Source of the DNA: Pelodera strongyloides
Lineage: Eukaryota > Nematoda > Chromadorea > Rhabditida > Rhabditidae
Length of the DNA stretch: 64,000 nucleotides
Assembly (NCBI GenBank): GCA_036852015.1
Contig: JAANDG010000045.1
Coordinates: 1 to 64,000 of the forward strand
Reading direction: 5' to 3'
Each line of letters starts with the position of its first letter. Within the stretch, counting starts at the first letter, position 1. The position numbers and the translations under genes are program-made. Positions 23,469 to 35,300 of the stretch are shown in pieces. Below the pieces are notes generated by a model. The model worked only from the letters and a program-made list of their open reading frames with translations. It was not told where the DNA came from and made no database searches.

Positions 23469-23716
23469 AGAAAGGGTGTATGAGGGTCAGAAAAGGTGTA
23501 TGAGGGATGTTTGAAACTACCGTGGGTATGCTCAGGAACGTATGTAATATTTCCGAGCTTGAAGGTTGTACTATATTGTATTGTTGGATTAATGCAGAGA
23601 TGGTTAGAAATTGTTGTTTATGATAGGTGGGTTATTTTTACATACTTACCTTCCTATGGAGCGGCGTGAATGCCGCACACCTACATGGATACAAAGTTAC
23701 GAATTTAACAAAAATA

Positions 23717-23722
23717 TTTATT
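23717..23722 (-). terminator. Polyadenylation signal candidate for the SNARE gene
   Basis: Plus-strand TTTATT is AATAAA on the minus strand, about 170 nt downstream of the predicted SNARE stop codon. A second TTTATT follows at 23731. Confidence 0.45.
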
Positions 23723-23890
23723 GTCCATATTTTATTAGCATTGACACGGTTCTTCGTAGAATTGTCGTCTTAGTCATAGAAATTAGGTAGATTTGTAGGC
23801 TGAAATTGACGAAGAGTTGTTGAACGTACGACTAAGTGCGTGATGGCCCTTTGTGGTTTATGGTCACCAACCAAACTTTAGGTTTAGGAA

Positions 23891-25490
23891 CTAGGAGCTT
23901 TCCGATACTCTGAGACATTGATTGGAGCTTATCGTGACTGAAAATCCAACGGGCAGCCTTACCGAGCTTTACCTTCTTTACTCTAGTACCCTTACCAATG
24001 CCAGCGATCATCAACAGAACGAGGGTGCCGACGACGGCGATGTACATGGCGTAGGCCTTCCAGAAGCGGTTGCGCTTGATCTGAAATCGGATTGTGATTA
24101 TTTAAGAACTCTGTATGAACAAGCCTATGCGTAAAACATGGGTGACCACTCCTTGCCAAATGCGCTCCTGAACTTACACTAAAATGCGCTCCTGAACTTA
24201 AACTAAAATGCGCTCCTGAACTTAAACTAAAATGCGCTCCTGAACTTAAACTAAAATGCGCTCCTGAACTTAAACTAAAATGCGCTCCTGAACTTAAACT
24301 AAAATGCGCTCCTGAACTTAAACTAAAATGCGCTCCTGAACTTAAACTCTTTGGGCAGGGTAGACAACGAGTTTCAGACGATAACTGAACATGGAACATC
24401 TGGAACTTGACTTATCCACAGAAGAACCGCTCCAAACAGCAAATCACGGTATTGAATCGTCAATGACTAAGTTAACATGAAATATAAAAGGGGGTCTATA
24501 AAAAATACCGTACCGAGTGTGCGGCTTGCTGGAATTCCTGTGTGCCGATTTGAAGGGCTTCTGAAAGTTATTGATCGTTATCATAACCCAAACCCACTGA
24601 TTGCTCTAGCGGAAAAGAAAACAATGTCTATAGCTTCGGTAAATGTTCTGCACAAGCGGACCGTTCAGTTCAATAAACAAACAAACAAAAAATATTACTG
24701 CAAACCTGCGCGATCGGCCAAATTATCAAGTTTCTCGCCACGCTCCACGATCTTCGAGATGTTGTTGCGCATAAGACCGACCACCTAAAGTAGAGATATA
24801 ATTACACCATGGGTACGGGAGCCCACATTCCAAGCCAACCGCGAATTGAAGTAGTGCGGCAAGAGCGCCAAGTCCATTAGCACACCATAGTCGCGCGCCC
24901 TAGAGGATGAAGCGCGGTAGCCGAATGAAGTGCGGCCTACCTGGGTAGCTGAACGGTCCGCTCCCAGGCGAGGTTTGCGTTTTATACGTTATGGAGCAGG
25001 CGCGGAATACTCAATAATCAACTTATTAGCTAACCTCATCAACTTGTCGCTGGGTCTTCATTATCTTATTATCGATTGCTTCCTTGGTACGATCGCTTGA
25101 ATCGGGTCTGAAATTTGCATACCTAATTCGTAACTCTCATATGTATAGAACATAGCTATAGTGATTGCTGCTCAATCTTATCATCGAGTTTGAAGGCATA
25201 GAAAGATCAAATTCAGCTAATTTGCATCTTATAGGCGATGTAAGTTGGCCGGTGTACGCTTCTACTAACTAATCTAAGCTAACTAAACTAGCGATACTGT
25301 GAAGCTAAACAAAGACTTATTTATCTAATTTTTGCAGCAAATCATTAAAAATCGGAACATAGTCGTTAATATAGTAATCAGCAGTCAATCAATACATTGT
25401 AAGGGAGCAATCGATAAATTTAACAACATCAAACCTTGTTTCGGGAAGACTGAGAACGTCAAGCACTTCTGGCTCAAGTTTGTATTGCAT
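23891..25490 (-). CDS. Synaptobrevin/VAMP-type R-SNARE, complete, six exons
   Basis: CDS complement(25435..25490, 25035..25107, 24706..24784, 24514..24560, 23996..24080, 23891..23937), 128 aa, all phases consistent. R-SNAREs on vesicles pair with Q-SNAREs to drive membrane fusion. Residues 37-86 form the SNARE motif (TQRQVDEVVGLMRNNISK, then IVERGEKLDNLADRAEALQ). The zero-layer Arg is at about residue 58. Basic IKRNRFWK precedes a single C-terminal membrane anchor (about 96-117). The last intron is only 58 nt (GTAAGG...TTTTCAG). If it is retained, the frame stays open and replaces the end with a long basic tail. No longin domain is present. Intron 4 carries a 24-bp minisatellite. The ortholog among nematode snb genes is not determined. 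It lies 579 bp downstream of the dehydrogenase gene on the same strand. Confidence 0.92.
24157..24348. repeat. 24-bp minisatellite, 8 copies, in SNARE intron
   Basis: Eight tandem units of 24 bp (AAAATGCGCTCCTGAAC...) span 192 bp. All but the first are identical by eye. It lies wholly inside the intron between exons 4 and 5. Because 24 is a multiple of 3, the unit gives a repetitive open frame, which is not a gene. Confidence 0.95.
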
Positions 25491-26069
25491 ATGTAAAAAC
25501 AATTACAAACTCGTCAGCGTTTGATAAGAAGGAAATTTGAATATGGAATTTGATTGCATGGTGTTCATGCAAATATTGGTTCATTTGGTTTGAATACAAA
25601 GAAGCGGGCACAGAGAAGATATTTTATTGTATTAAATACGTTTCACAGAAATTATTAGTTGAGTGATCATTTACTGGTCTACTTGCAGCTTCATCTTTAT
25701 TGAAGCGTAGTGTCTGTGTAGCCTGGGGATTCTTATTTGTCATTCTACTCACAAACCTGGAAACTCCGGTATGATATGTGTAGAATCATGTCCCTCAACT
25801 AGTCGATCGGGTACATATCGGGTACATGTCAGATTTTTTGTTTCAAAAATAATCGGGCACAAATCCGGGTTTCCTTTGTATCAACCCTGTGTATTCACAT
25901 ATTATCTCTCACTTGCATTGAGCTTTAAAAGTTATAAGTTTGTATACTGTGTGCTATGGTGCGATACTGGGACTACTTTAATCATTTGTGCGTTCTCTGC
26001 TCTAGTCTTCTAGTTTCCAAAGTCAACTTCTTGTGTTGGAAGTCTTTACTGCGTGCAATTCGAATAAAT

Positions 26070-28090
26070 TTAATAGGGAAGTCGTTGTCCCTTTCTGTCA
26101 AGGAAGCCTCCATGGTGTTCGTGTGTCAGCCGGGAATAAGAATCCACTAGACTGGCCACCGAGTCGTCAACCTGAAGAAATACAGTACGACATTGGAAAG
26201 TGTACGAAGCCCTTACAACAGAACTATAACCCGGAAAAACGTCAGTTAAACAACACAACGCCTACCGTAACCATGGACCCTTCCGACTCGCTGTCTGCTT
26301 CTCTCTTGCCCATGTCGGTGGCCACGAAACCCGGGTGGAGGTTGGCCACCAGGATGTGATCGTTCTCTAGATCTTGTGCGAGCACCTTGCCGAACTGGTT
26401 CAGGGCGGCCTAAAGGTAAGTGTTTACTGCTGTCCATATAGCGCAGATACTAATGCAAAGTGTCCCATAGGGTGTCGCATCTACATACTGCCCTGCAGAT
26501 TACAGTAGAAGCTTATAGCGCCAGAAAGCACCATATACAAACGGGGTTTAAGCTCTATTGGAAGTTGGGTGTGTGTGGAAAATACAAACCTTGATTGCTA
26601 CTGAACGCAGTAGAGTATCTCAGTAGTGTGCCGCAGATGGCTATAGGGATGTCATTTCATTCGCTGTATTACTTACAAGCTAAGGTTTAGACCTTGACTT
26701 AGCTTCTTTACCATTTTTATAAGCTACATAATTGTAATTTTTTTTGAAAGCTTCACAATGAAACTTTGCGGTCCCGTGCCTGGCCGTGTGCTTTATAGAA
26801 AAGTAGAACGCGTAGACTATGCAATAACTATTTTAGACTAGCCATGGCAAATTCTTTTGTGAGACTGACCTTGCTGCACTTATGTGGCAGGTATCCCTTG
26901 TCAGTTGATCCAATCACTGGACATCCTCCAATAGAACCAAAATCCGATGACATATTGATAATTGCGCTATGTCCTATTCCCCATTGGCCATCAGCAGCTT
27001 TACGAAGCAGCGGTAGGAAGGTCTAAATACATAATAATCAGCAATGGTGCAAGCAATTAGTTTACTAATTGCGTGCAAGCGGCGTGAAAACCGCGCACAA
27101 GAATCATTATGTAAAGTTGTGGCGTTAGCCGATTTGACGCTGCTTCTGTGTCGATGCGTGCCGTAACTAACTCGATGCTTTCGATAAACTCGCCGCAAGT
27201 ACGCAGCTTTTTGGCATTTCTGTCGGGGTTAACATGAACGTCACCTGAGTAACGACGATTGGTCCAATAACATTTGTGTTCATCACTTCCATAAGCTTTG
27301 CTCTATCGGGCGTTTCGTTCATAAGATAATTGAGGAGAACGCCGGCGTTATTGATGAGCAGGTTGAGGCCCTGGCCGTTTAGGAGCCGTTCAATCTAAAG
27401 TACTGTATTTTCTGCATGCAACGAAAGTAGGCAAAAGTAGGTACACCAGCAGCAGTTGCAAGACGCCGTAAATTTTTATAAAGGTGAAGCAAAGGTGAAG
27501 CCTTTGAAAATTGTAGAAAAGACAAGAATGGCAGCGACTTTGAGAAGGAACGATGGAAAGAGACGCACCGAAAAGCAGAGAGGGGAAGGTGAAAAAAAGG
27601 GTCAAGAGAGTTTCTAGGCAGTCCGGACGAACATTGAGGATGAGAAAATCCATCTTTGTATTTCTTACCTCCTCTGCCGCAGCCTTGATTGACTGATTGC
27701 ACAACACGTCCATTTTCACAATATGAACGCGAGGGTCACCAATTTCATGAAGAAGCTGCAAACCAATAATTATCTAATTAGTATTATTAAAGCGATAATT
27801 AGAATGTGTACGTGGTTTATGAAGCGTGCATTGGAAAAAAGGTACTTCACAAATTATGTAGGCAGAAGAGAAGGACATGTGAAGTTCCGATTTCAAAAAT
27901 CACGTGCCATACCACTTAATAAAATAATTAGAATGTATAGATAACAACCTACCGTCGCTCTGGTAGGATCCCTAGCGGTGGCAAATACGTGTTGAATATC
28001 CTTTTTCTTTAAATATTCCTTGACGAGACCTAGTCCTAGACCTCGACTCGCACCAGTTATAAGAACTGACTTGGGAATCTGCTCTGTCAT
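26070..28090 (-). CDS. Short-chain dehydrogenase/reductase (sniffer/C-factor type), complete, six exons
   Basis: CDS complement(27953..28090, 27669..27755, 27245..27394, 26870..27022, 26266..26409, 26070..26171), 257 aa, every intron in phase 0 with GT-AG ends. Members are NAD(P)H-dependent carbonyl reductases. The nucleotide-binding TGASRGLG is at residues 12-19, NNAG at 90-93, and INMSS with the catalytic Ser near 150. The block LHPGFVATDMG matches the family's LHPGWVxTDMG. At the active-site Tyr the aligned residue is His172 (GYLPHKCSKAALN against YRTSKSALN). Lys176 is kept, and Tyr169 is displaced by three residues. The protein ends GGFLDRKGQRLPY, normal for the family. A TTTTCAG acceptor one base before the ATG supports the start. 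Confidence 0.93.
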
Positions 28091-28091
28091 T

Positions 28092-28098
28092 CTGAAAA
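28092..28098 (-). promoter_or_regulatory. Predicted trans-splice acceptor of the dehydrogenase gene
   Basis: The minus strand reads TTTTCAG, then A, then the ATG. A consensus nematode 3' splice site this close to the start codon is typical of spliced-leader addition. Confidence 0.6.
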
Positions 28099-28418
28099 CT
28101 ATTTATTTTTCTGAAGTAAAAGGGTTTTAAAGCCGAAAAATCAAGCACATTGAATATTAACGTCTTCAGAATTGTGCACGAACATCAACTCAGAAAACAA
28201 GCAATCTCCCGATCATGCAATAAAATAATACATAATAATATAAAAAAATATATTACGTTTAAAAAGGAAACCCGGGGCAAGTGTGGTTATCAATGGCGAA
28301 AATGCAATAAATGCTTTTTTCACGCACTGCCATTTCGGCTATTTGTACACAATTGATAAGGTTATGACACGAAATGGATAACGTTTCAGATAAGTTTCTA
28401 AAACCAAAAAGACCGTAA

Positions 28419-30873
28419 GGGCGCATTCGAGTTGGACATCTCTGTTCGTCTTAGGCGGGTCGCCAGCTAAAATATTTCTACCCGCGAACCCGCCAGCTAA
28501 AATAATTCTACTGCCTAATTCGCTGGCGAACGCAAACTACTGTAGGCGCTTCGCGGGTTTTAAAAAATGGAAAATTGTGCGGATATACTGTAGGATCGTG
28601 CAAACAGAACAGTATTCCGGTCCGATTGATTTTCATCAAAAAAGTCATTTTTCTTCAGAGATTTGAGTTGTTTCTATGTTTTGCCATTTGCTTTGTTGTG
28701 TAAGTATTTGTTGTTGTTATTTTTAAAGTGTATGAAGAACAAGTCAGTGTTTCATACCTGGCCTGAATTTCAGAAACAAAGTAAACGTTTGATTCGGTCA
28801 CTTTGGAGTTCAATGAAATGACTTATACATTTTACTTTCTTTAGCTATTTCTCCTCGTTGATATCCGTATTATTCCATGTAGTTTAGTTTACTACATTTG
28901 TGGTGAACAAAGAGTGTTTTCTTTTTAGGCTCGGAAGCTAGCCTGGTTGGCCGTCCGTTCAGGCACAGACAGTCTAATGAAGAGGGATTCGAATCATTCG
29001 AAAGGAAGAGACGACAAAAACATGCCAGTAAACGGATGAAGAAGGACGGTACGTCCTTGAAAATGGGAATAGATAGAATCTTCGAGCTTCATATGACTTT
29101 TTTTGCAGTGCGTACGGAAAGAATTGTTTTTTTTTTATATGTACGGAACGAATTGGTTTATATAAGTCCAAACATCTTACGGGGTGCTTAAAAAAACTCG
29201 AGGTTTCGACCCACTCTATTTACTTACAATTTACGTATAGTGATGGTTAAGAGGTGTGTGTGCGTGAGGTTACCGCCCCTCCTCAAACGACCATTTTACT
29301 GAACCCGCAGTCATCTCAATTTTAAAGTGTATACGTTTTTTTAGGGAACGTATGACGGCCAACGACCACATGAAGCTAAGGGAACCACGTCTCAAGCCCG
29401 TTACTATGCGAAGGACAAAGTTAAAGCTAGAAGATGTCACTATGCACAAGGTTTGTCTATGCCGTATTTTCGAGTCATTTGATCGTTTTTTTGTGCTCGT
29501 TGTTGACGAATTATTTTACCTAGTCGCCGCACTCCGTTCATTCGTATAACCGATGCACGTGTATCCAATCAGACGCAAGGCTGAGTTTTATATTATGTAT
29601 TGCACCTAGTAATGATAGAATGCTTGAACTGTATCCGTCTCTAATTATATTTCTCACGCGGTTGTTTTTCAGGGAATAGGAAATCGGACCTTCGATGGGC
29701 GGAGAAACGTTAGACTTCATCATCAGGATCGCACAAGGCTGCACACTGCATTCTTCTATGTGCCAGATCGCCGATCCTCGTCCTCGAGCATCTTGCTTAG
29801 CCCAATTATTTGTTTCGTCCGACATTTTGCCATTTAGTCGTCGCCGTTTGTTAACAAATTAACTTTTTATTGAGATTGTGTTCATTAATAATATATTAAT
29901 CTAAGTTGTTCGCTCCTTGATTACAAAATTTGGCATGCTTATTAGTGTTTATGTAGACACTTGCCTGGTGTCCCTATCATAGGAATGGAGTTTGTATGTT
30001 TGTAGCTGCAATGACAATCATTAGCACGCGGCAACTCCCGGTTTCTTGATATTTTACTTTGTATCACATAAGGTTGGTAGTTGTACTTCCTTCGCATTTT
30101 TGTTGATGGTCTATCTTTATCTTGGTTCATTGTCTTCGAACGTTACTTTTGATCGAAAATGGTTACTGTGCCACTAGGTATAAGTAGGACTATGATTATG
30201 ATGGTTGTACTCGAATTTTCACTATTTATTTTGATGTTGATTTCAAAGCCTGCTAAATGAGTGGAGAGCTAGGGGGAGGACTGATTGCCTCTGATAGGGA
30301 CACTAATTTTTAGCCAGTGTATTTATCTTGGAACACCTGCACTGAACGATTGGTTGCGTTTTTATTATTGTTTACTTGTTGTTTGCTTATAAAAGAATTG
30401 AGCCTCATTTGTTGTCTATGAATATGGTTTATTTGTGTGGTGTGTTTATTATTAATTCGTAGTTTATAGCGTGGTTTAATATGCTCCCTTGTCTGCGTCT
30501 CTCCGGCGAGAGGGGATGCTACACTATTTGTAGCAAAACAGCGAAGCGCCTAGCGAAAATTATGCAATTGACACATCCGCCATGCAGGTGGACAGGCGGT
30601 TCGCCATTATTTTCGCTGGGCGGTCCGCCAAAAACGAACGCAGATTTTCCGGAAAAGAAAAGAAAACTTTTGGTTCGAGATGGATTTCACCAGAAAAGAA
30701 TGCAATTGCCACGCATACACATGCAAATGATCGATTGATTTTAGTTTCAATTACGGTACAATTGCATTTTCGACAATTATTTTGCGTGTATTATTTTTTA
30801 TTTTTTTCTGGGTGTCCATCTCGAACCACTTTTTTCTTTTCTTTTCCGGAAAATGTCCAACTCGAATGCGCCC
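28419..30873. mobile_element. TAA-flanked DNA transposon with PIF/Harbinger-like ends, 2455 bp
   Basis: The left terminus GGGCGCATTCGAGTTGGAC and its inverted complement on the right match perfectly over 21 bp. Both sides are flanked by TAA (28416-28418, 30874-30876), the 3-bp target duplication typical of PIF/Harbinger elements. Near the right end a second inverted pair (30645-30683 and 30815-30853) gives a nested foldback. The interior contains spliced-looking open frames (next entry) but no transposase motif I recognise. Confidence 0.8.
28929..29837 (+). CDS. Unidentified candidate gene inside the TAA-flanked transposon
   Basis: Three exon-like blocks with nematode splice signals: 28929-29048 (after CTTTTTAG, before GTACGT), 29345-29450 (after TTTTTTTAG, before GTTTGT), and from 29673 (after TTTTTCAG). 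The first reads as a very basic segment (ERKRRQKHASKRMKKD). For the second block two frames are open, and the third continues either of them, to a stop at 29711-29713 or at 29835-29837. With these exact sites the first junction does not keep the frame, so at least one boundary is wrong or the gene is broken. The antisense strand also has a 95-codon frame at 29538-29825. No family recognised. Confidence 0.3.
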
Positions 30874-30876
30874 TAA

Positions 30877-32392
30877 CAAAAGTAATTTTTTTTAAATGAT
30901 GATGCTCTTGGTGTCTATAGGAACCAGATGTTTGTGCGACCTATGCGACAGATACAGATATTAGAAAATCGACAAACTGTCCCCGGAGAGACACGGGCAC
31001 TCACACCATGTATGTTGATGCAATTTAATCATTTTGGGGTCAATTCCCCCTTTGTTTATTTTTTAAATGTATTTGTACACCTCAATAAATCACTCCAAAT
31101 CAAAAAGTTTCCTAATTAAGGATCCCATAGTTTGTAGTTTGCTGATATTGGATAGAGTTGATATTTGATATGAATCCCCATTCTATTCGACAACTGGTTC
31201 ACTGTAGCTGGAAGGAAATTGAGTAAATCCAATAATATAAATGTTGATCAATAGGTAAAACTCCAATGTCACGTTGCTTGACGAAATAATGAATCTTTTA
31301 TTGACTTATTAATAACATCATATACAAACGATCACACACGCATATACTGAACTAACAAATAAAGAAAAGGTGCTTGAAATTTGTACAAACATGGAAAATA
31401 TTAAAGAGAATAACGGCCGGTCTTTGAAACGTACGGTGGATCATTGCATTCTTATGTATTTATGCTAACTAAGTGTGGTCGAATTGGGGTCAACTTTGTA
31501 TTCTAATCAATCTCATATACATGACGCAATGGAATGCGGTTATCCAACATACGTTTTAAAAACTTACTGTTATACCGCTTTAAAAAATACTTTGGAAAAA
31601 CGCTGATGACCTAGAAATAGTCATTATTCAAAGCAGCTCCATTTTCCAAATAAACAGTGAAATAGAAAAAGAAAGAAATACCGAAAAGCATAAAGCATGA
31701 TTGTAAATGAAAGTTTGTATTATCCCGTGAGTTAGATAGCTACCGTAGAGGTGTATGCTACGGGTGCAGGTATCGATTGATATGCAAAATGGTCTCGGGT
31801 GGAAAAGTCTGAATACACCTTTAGCCCTGCATACACCTTTAACACTAAGCCAAGGTTCTCCCAGCGATAAGTGCTAGGAAGAGAAAGCACCGAGCGGTTA
31901 ACTGTACATACATAAACAGAGATATATCTAGGAGAGGAGGCTCCACGTCAGAGAATGTGTTAATCAGCATATGGGAAGTTACAATTCAAAGCGGTATGTA
32001 ACATGGTTTATAAAGCCTGTGCTCGCATTATATGCAAATTAAGTGACTTTCTGGAACGCAGAATGGCACACAATTATCTTCGGAAACACGTTCCGGGAAT
32101 AACACTACAAACTCCTCAAATGCTGATTTAACACATAAAACAAAAACGAAAACCGTTGGTACAAGACGATAATCAGAAAATTATTTTTCTCTCGTTCATT
32201 ACACATGTATACGAAATTCCGACCTCAAAAAGGGTACAACTAGCGTAGCTACTCTTCTCTATGATTGTAACACTAAAGTACTGAAACACTGAAAAAGTTT
32301 TCTTTGGTTAACGCGAAATTTTCCTGTATGTAATGTAAAAGACGTCCATGGCACACATTCAAATTTCCAAAAAAAAAACATAAATTCAAAAA
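30877..32392. other. Region downstream of the kinase gene
   Basis: It holds the kinase 3' UTR and one eroded TTAA palindrome. TTTATT (AATAAA on the minus strand) occurs at about 31297. No clear signal lies closer to the stop. No gene is seen. Confidence 0.45.
31401..31582. mobile_element. TTAA palindromic element, diverged copy
   Basis: Ends TTAAAGAGAATAACGGCCGG and GTTATACCGCTTTAA. The internal GAAACGTACG/CATACGTTTT arms are recognisable but mismatched. Confidence 0.65.
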
Positions 32393-35300
32393 TTAATGCC
32401 CTGCGGCATTTCGTGAGCGACTCATCGCACGTCGCAGGGTCGTGATTACTGTAGAATTACTAGGTTTTAGCGGGCGGCGTTGCGGTCGGTTGGGCATGGT
32501 CGCATGCTGGGAATGGGACAGGGTCTTTGAGGGTACGTGTGGCATGTTGTCACCCAGGGACTTCTGTCCCATAACGGATCCGGTGAGCGATGTGTGCATT
32601 CCGCGATGTTGCTTGCTCTTTTGTCCGTGTCCGCTTCCCTCGGAAGAACCGACACCGCTTTCTGGACCCGTGCTGTCCGTCCGGACCCGATTCAGGGACG
32701 AACTTCCAGCCGCGGACAGGTTCTCGTCCCCGCCGTTCTCCACGTCGTCCTCGTCGACGTCCGAAACGTGAGCCTGGAAAGATGGTGGTAAGCTATGTGG
32801 ACTCTTGCCTGGGCCGTTTCAAATAAATCTTTGCCATGTCGTTACGCGTTTGGCAGGCGATGCTAACTTCTCATTAGGACAACGTAGAAACGGCGAACGA
32901 CAAGCTTATGCAAACGGCGAACGACAAGCTTGTGCAAACCTTGGAATTTGTTTCGACTGACAAAAGCTATTTTTTTGGAAGTAAACGTGGGATATTGCGC
33001 TTACTCGAATTTATTGAAAAAAGCTGGTCGTAATGCACGTCATTTTCGAGTTCTTATTATTTTATTACCTCGTCGTCCGAAGTCTCATCACGGGACTTTT
33101 TGCCGACTCCAGTCGAAATCATCGTCCAGTCCGGTGTCTCTCCAGACATCCACGGATGGTTGACAAGTTCTTCTAGAGTGCACCGTGCAAACGGATCGAA
33201 GGACAGACATCGGGCAATTAGATCACGAGCTTCTGAAATTGATACAGTAATTACCCAGTATCTGATTTTCCACAGCGTCCTAATGAGAAGTTAGCATAGA
33301 ATGGTGGCATTATTTGGTTTACCTGTCACCAGCTGGTACCATAGCGTTGTTGGCGAGTTAGTAAACCTCGTTTCATTACACATTGATAAGCAACGGAGAA
33401 TGGTACTACGGACCATGTTTATGAATTAGCACTAACACCAGAAATACCCACCATCTGATACCGTAGCATAGAACGGCAGAGGTCCCAAAAGATGGGCGGT
33501 GCAAATGTCCTTCTCGTTTCTAAACGGCAGCCGACCGTTCAGCGCATTATACAGTAGAACACCAAGAGACCAGACGGCAGCCTCCCGGCCGAGGTAGAGA
33601 GCATGGAGGAACCACTCCGGTGGGCAGTACAAGCGTGTGCCTGAAAGATACAGTAATGAAATATTGAGCATTTAAAGGGTTGAAGGTTCTGACTAGATTA
33701 GACTGTTAGATCCAGGTATGGTGTCCATACCATCGCGAGCTTTCTGTACTTTTATTCGCTTCCTATTCTTATGGTTAGAAATAGTGTTCGCGCCTTAGGA
33801 GATATTCTAGGAGATATTCTAGGCTTAAAGAGTATTCACTTATGATCTCGCTCGCAGTGTCAATATACATGTTGTGAGTGCAAAACCAGATAACAAAACA
33901 GTGGTTCACTCTCTCTCCCTCTCTCTCCCTCTCTCTCCCTCTCTCTCTCTCTCTCCCTCTCTCTCCCTCTCTCTCCCTCTCTCTCCCTCTCTCCCTCTCT
34001 CTCCCTGAGACTTTCAAAGATCCAGTTGATGGCAGAGGTTCTTGATATGGCACATGTTATGCACATAAAGTGTGACTCCATAAGAGATTTATGTTTTGCT
34101 GCTGTTGCAGCTCACCGCGCGGTAGTGCTGTGCAAGCAAGGAAGAAAATTGTGCACGCGCAAAAGTCGCGGTACTTTTGGAAATATGCATAGAGACCCCC
34201 AATCAGTGAAAAGGCGCGCCACATATGCCCCATCTTAAATTTCCCAGTTTCGTTCCCTAACTGGAAAATTTATAAACCCGCCGGGGCGCGAAATTTGGTG
34301 CCGCGATTGCGCGAAGATTTTTGTAGCTCAATATAAATAAAACGCTTTTTTTCCAAAAATTTGATCGAGGAGGATTTGAAGCATCAGAGCATCATATTTT
34401 TCTCTTCGAGTGCTCATAACTCAGTAAGAAATGATTGATGTTTATTTGCTTTTCGGAGTGCACCCATGTCAAAAAAGTAAGAAAAACGTACATTTCAGGT
34501 GCAAGCGGAAACACGTAGGACCACACGTACCGCAGATATAGAAAAAGACGGCCGAAAAAGCTTATCGGTGGTTAATTATTAGGTTTAGGCGAAATTATGT
34601 TATTAATAACTCGTATTCGGAAGATTCGGAAGTGATAAACTTGATGAAATATGTCAAAGTGTCCTGAGGCCGTTTTCACAAAAATTTAACTCCGGGGTAG
34701 GGACCCTAACCCAGCCTCGCGAGAGAGAAACCCATTTCACAAAAATTTAACCCGGGATAACTCTATCCCGAGCAGGGGTAAAGTTAACCCGTGACCTCTC
34801 TTTCCAAGCCAAACTCGGGGCAGGGTTAACCCGACTCCGGACTCGGGTTAACCCTGCCCAGCTCACACAAAGAGTTTCGCTGGCAATATTTGCTAACGAA
34901 ATGCAATAAGAAAGGTCTTAGGAGTGTATTTAATGCATATTTATGTATTCATTACATTTTTTAAAAAGAACTATAATTTGAACATACGAGAATTAAATAT
35001 TTTTTCGCATATTTTTTGTTTAATCGTCGTAAACAAAAAATGTATATAATAATAATACCTAAATATACTAGTAGTTTACCTCTCCTTTCTTATATAACAG
35101 ATAAGTAGAAATTCAGAGCGCCGTATTGGTTTATGCAACCATGAATCCCACATACACAGTGCCAAGGTTACATAATAAGCCCACAGCATCAGGTTTTTCT
35201 TATAAACTACCCAAAATTTGCTACAAACTATGAGCCTAAAAAGGTAATACGTGCTCGATAAGAAATAAAATAAGCTGTTATGGATAAAGCAAATTAAAAT

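Larger units (their letters stand above)
21333..23716. other. ntl-3 3' flank / convergent intergenic region
   Basis: ntl-3 (+) and the SNARE gene (-) converge here. The region contains the ntl-3 3' UTR, whose end I cannot place because no clear AATAAA follows closely. It also holds two short hairpins (22325-22373 and 22684-22755), CT-rich stretches and one TTAA palindrome. Open frames such as 21518-21889 are low-complexity CT sequence. No gene is supported. Confidence 0.5.

Noticed and set aside
23992..24399. 135-codon minus-strand frame with an AHFSLSSG repeat
   Set aside because: The repeat is the 24-bp intronic minisatellite. The true SNARE exons on both sides are in defined splice context, and this frame ignores them.
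32442..32826. Overlapping plus-strand frames of 78-109 codons
   Set aside because: Shadows of the last kinase exon, which is on the minus strand and has matching phase and stop.
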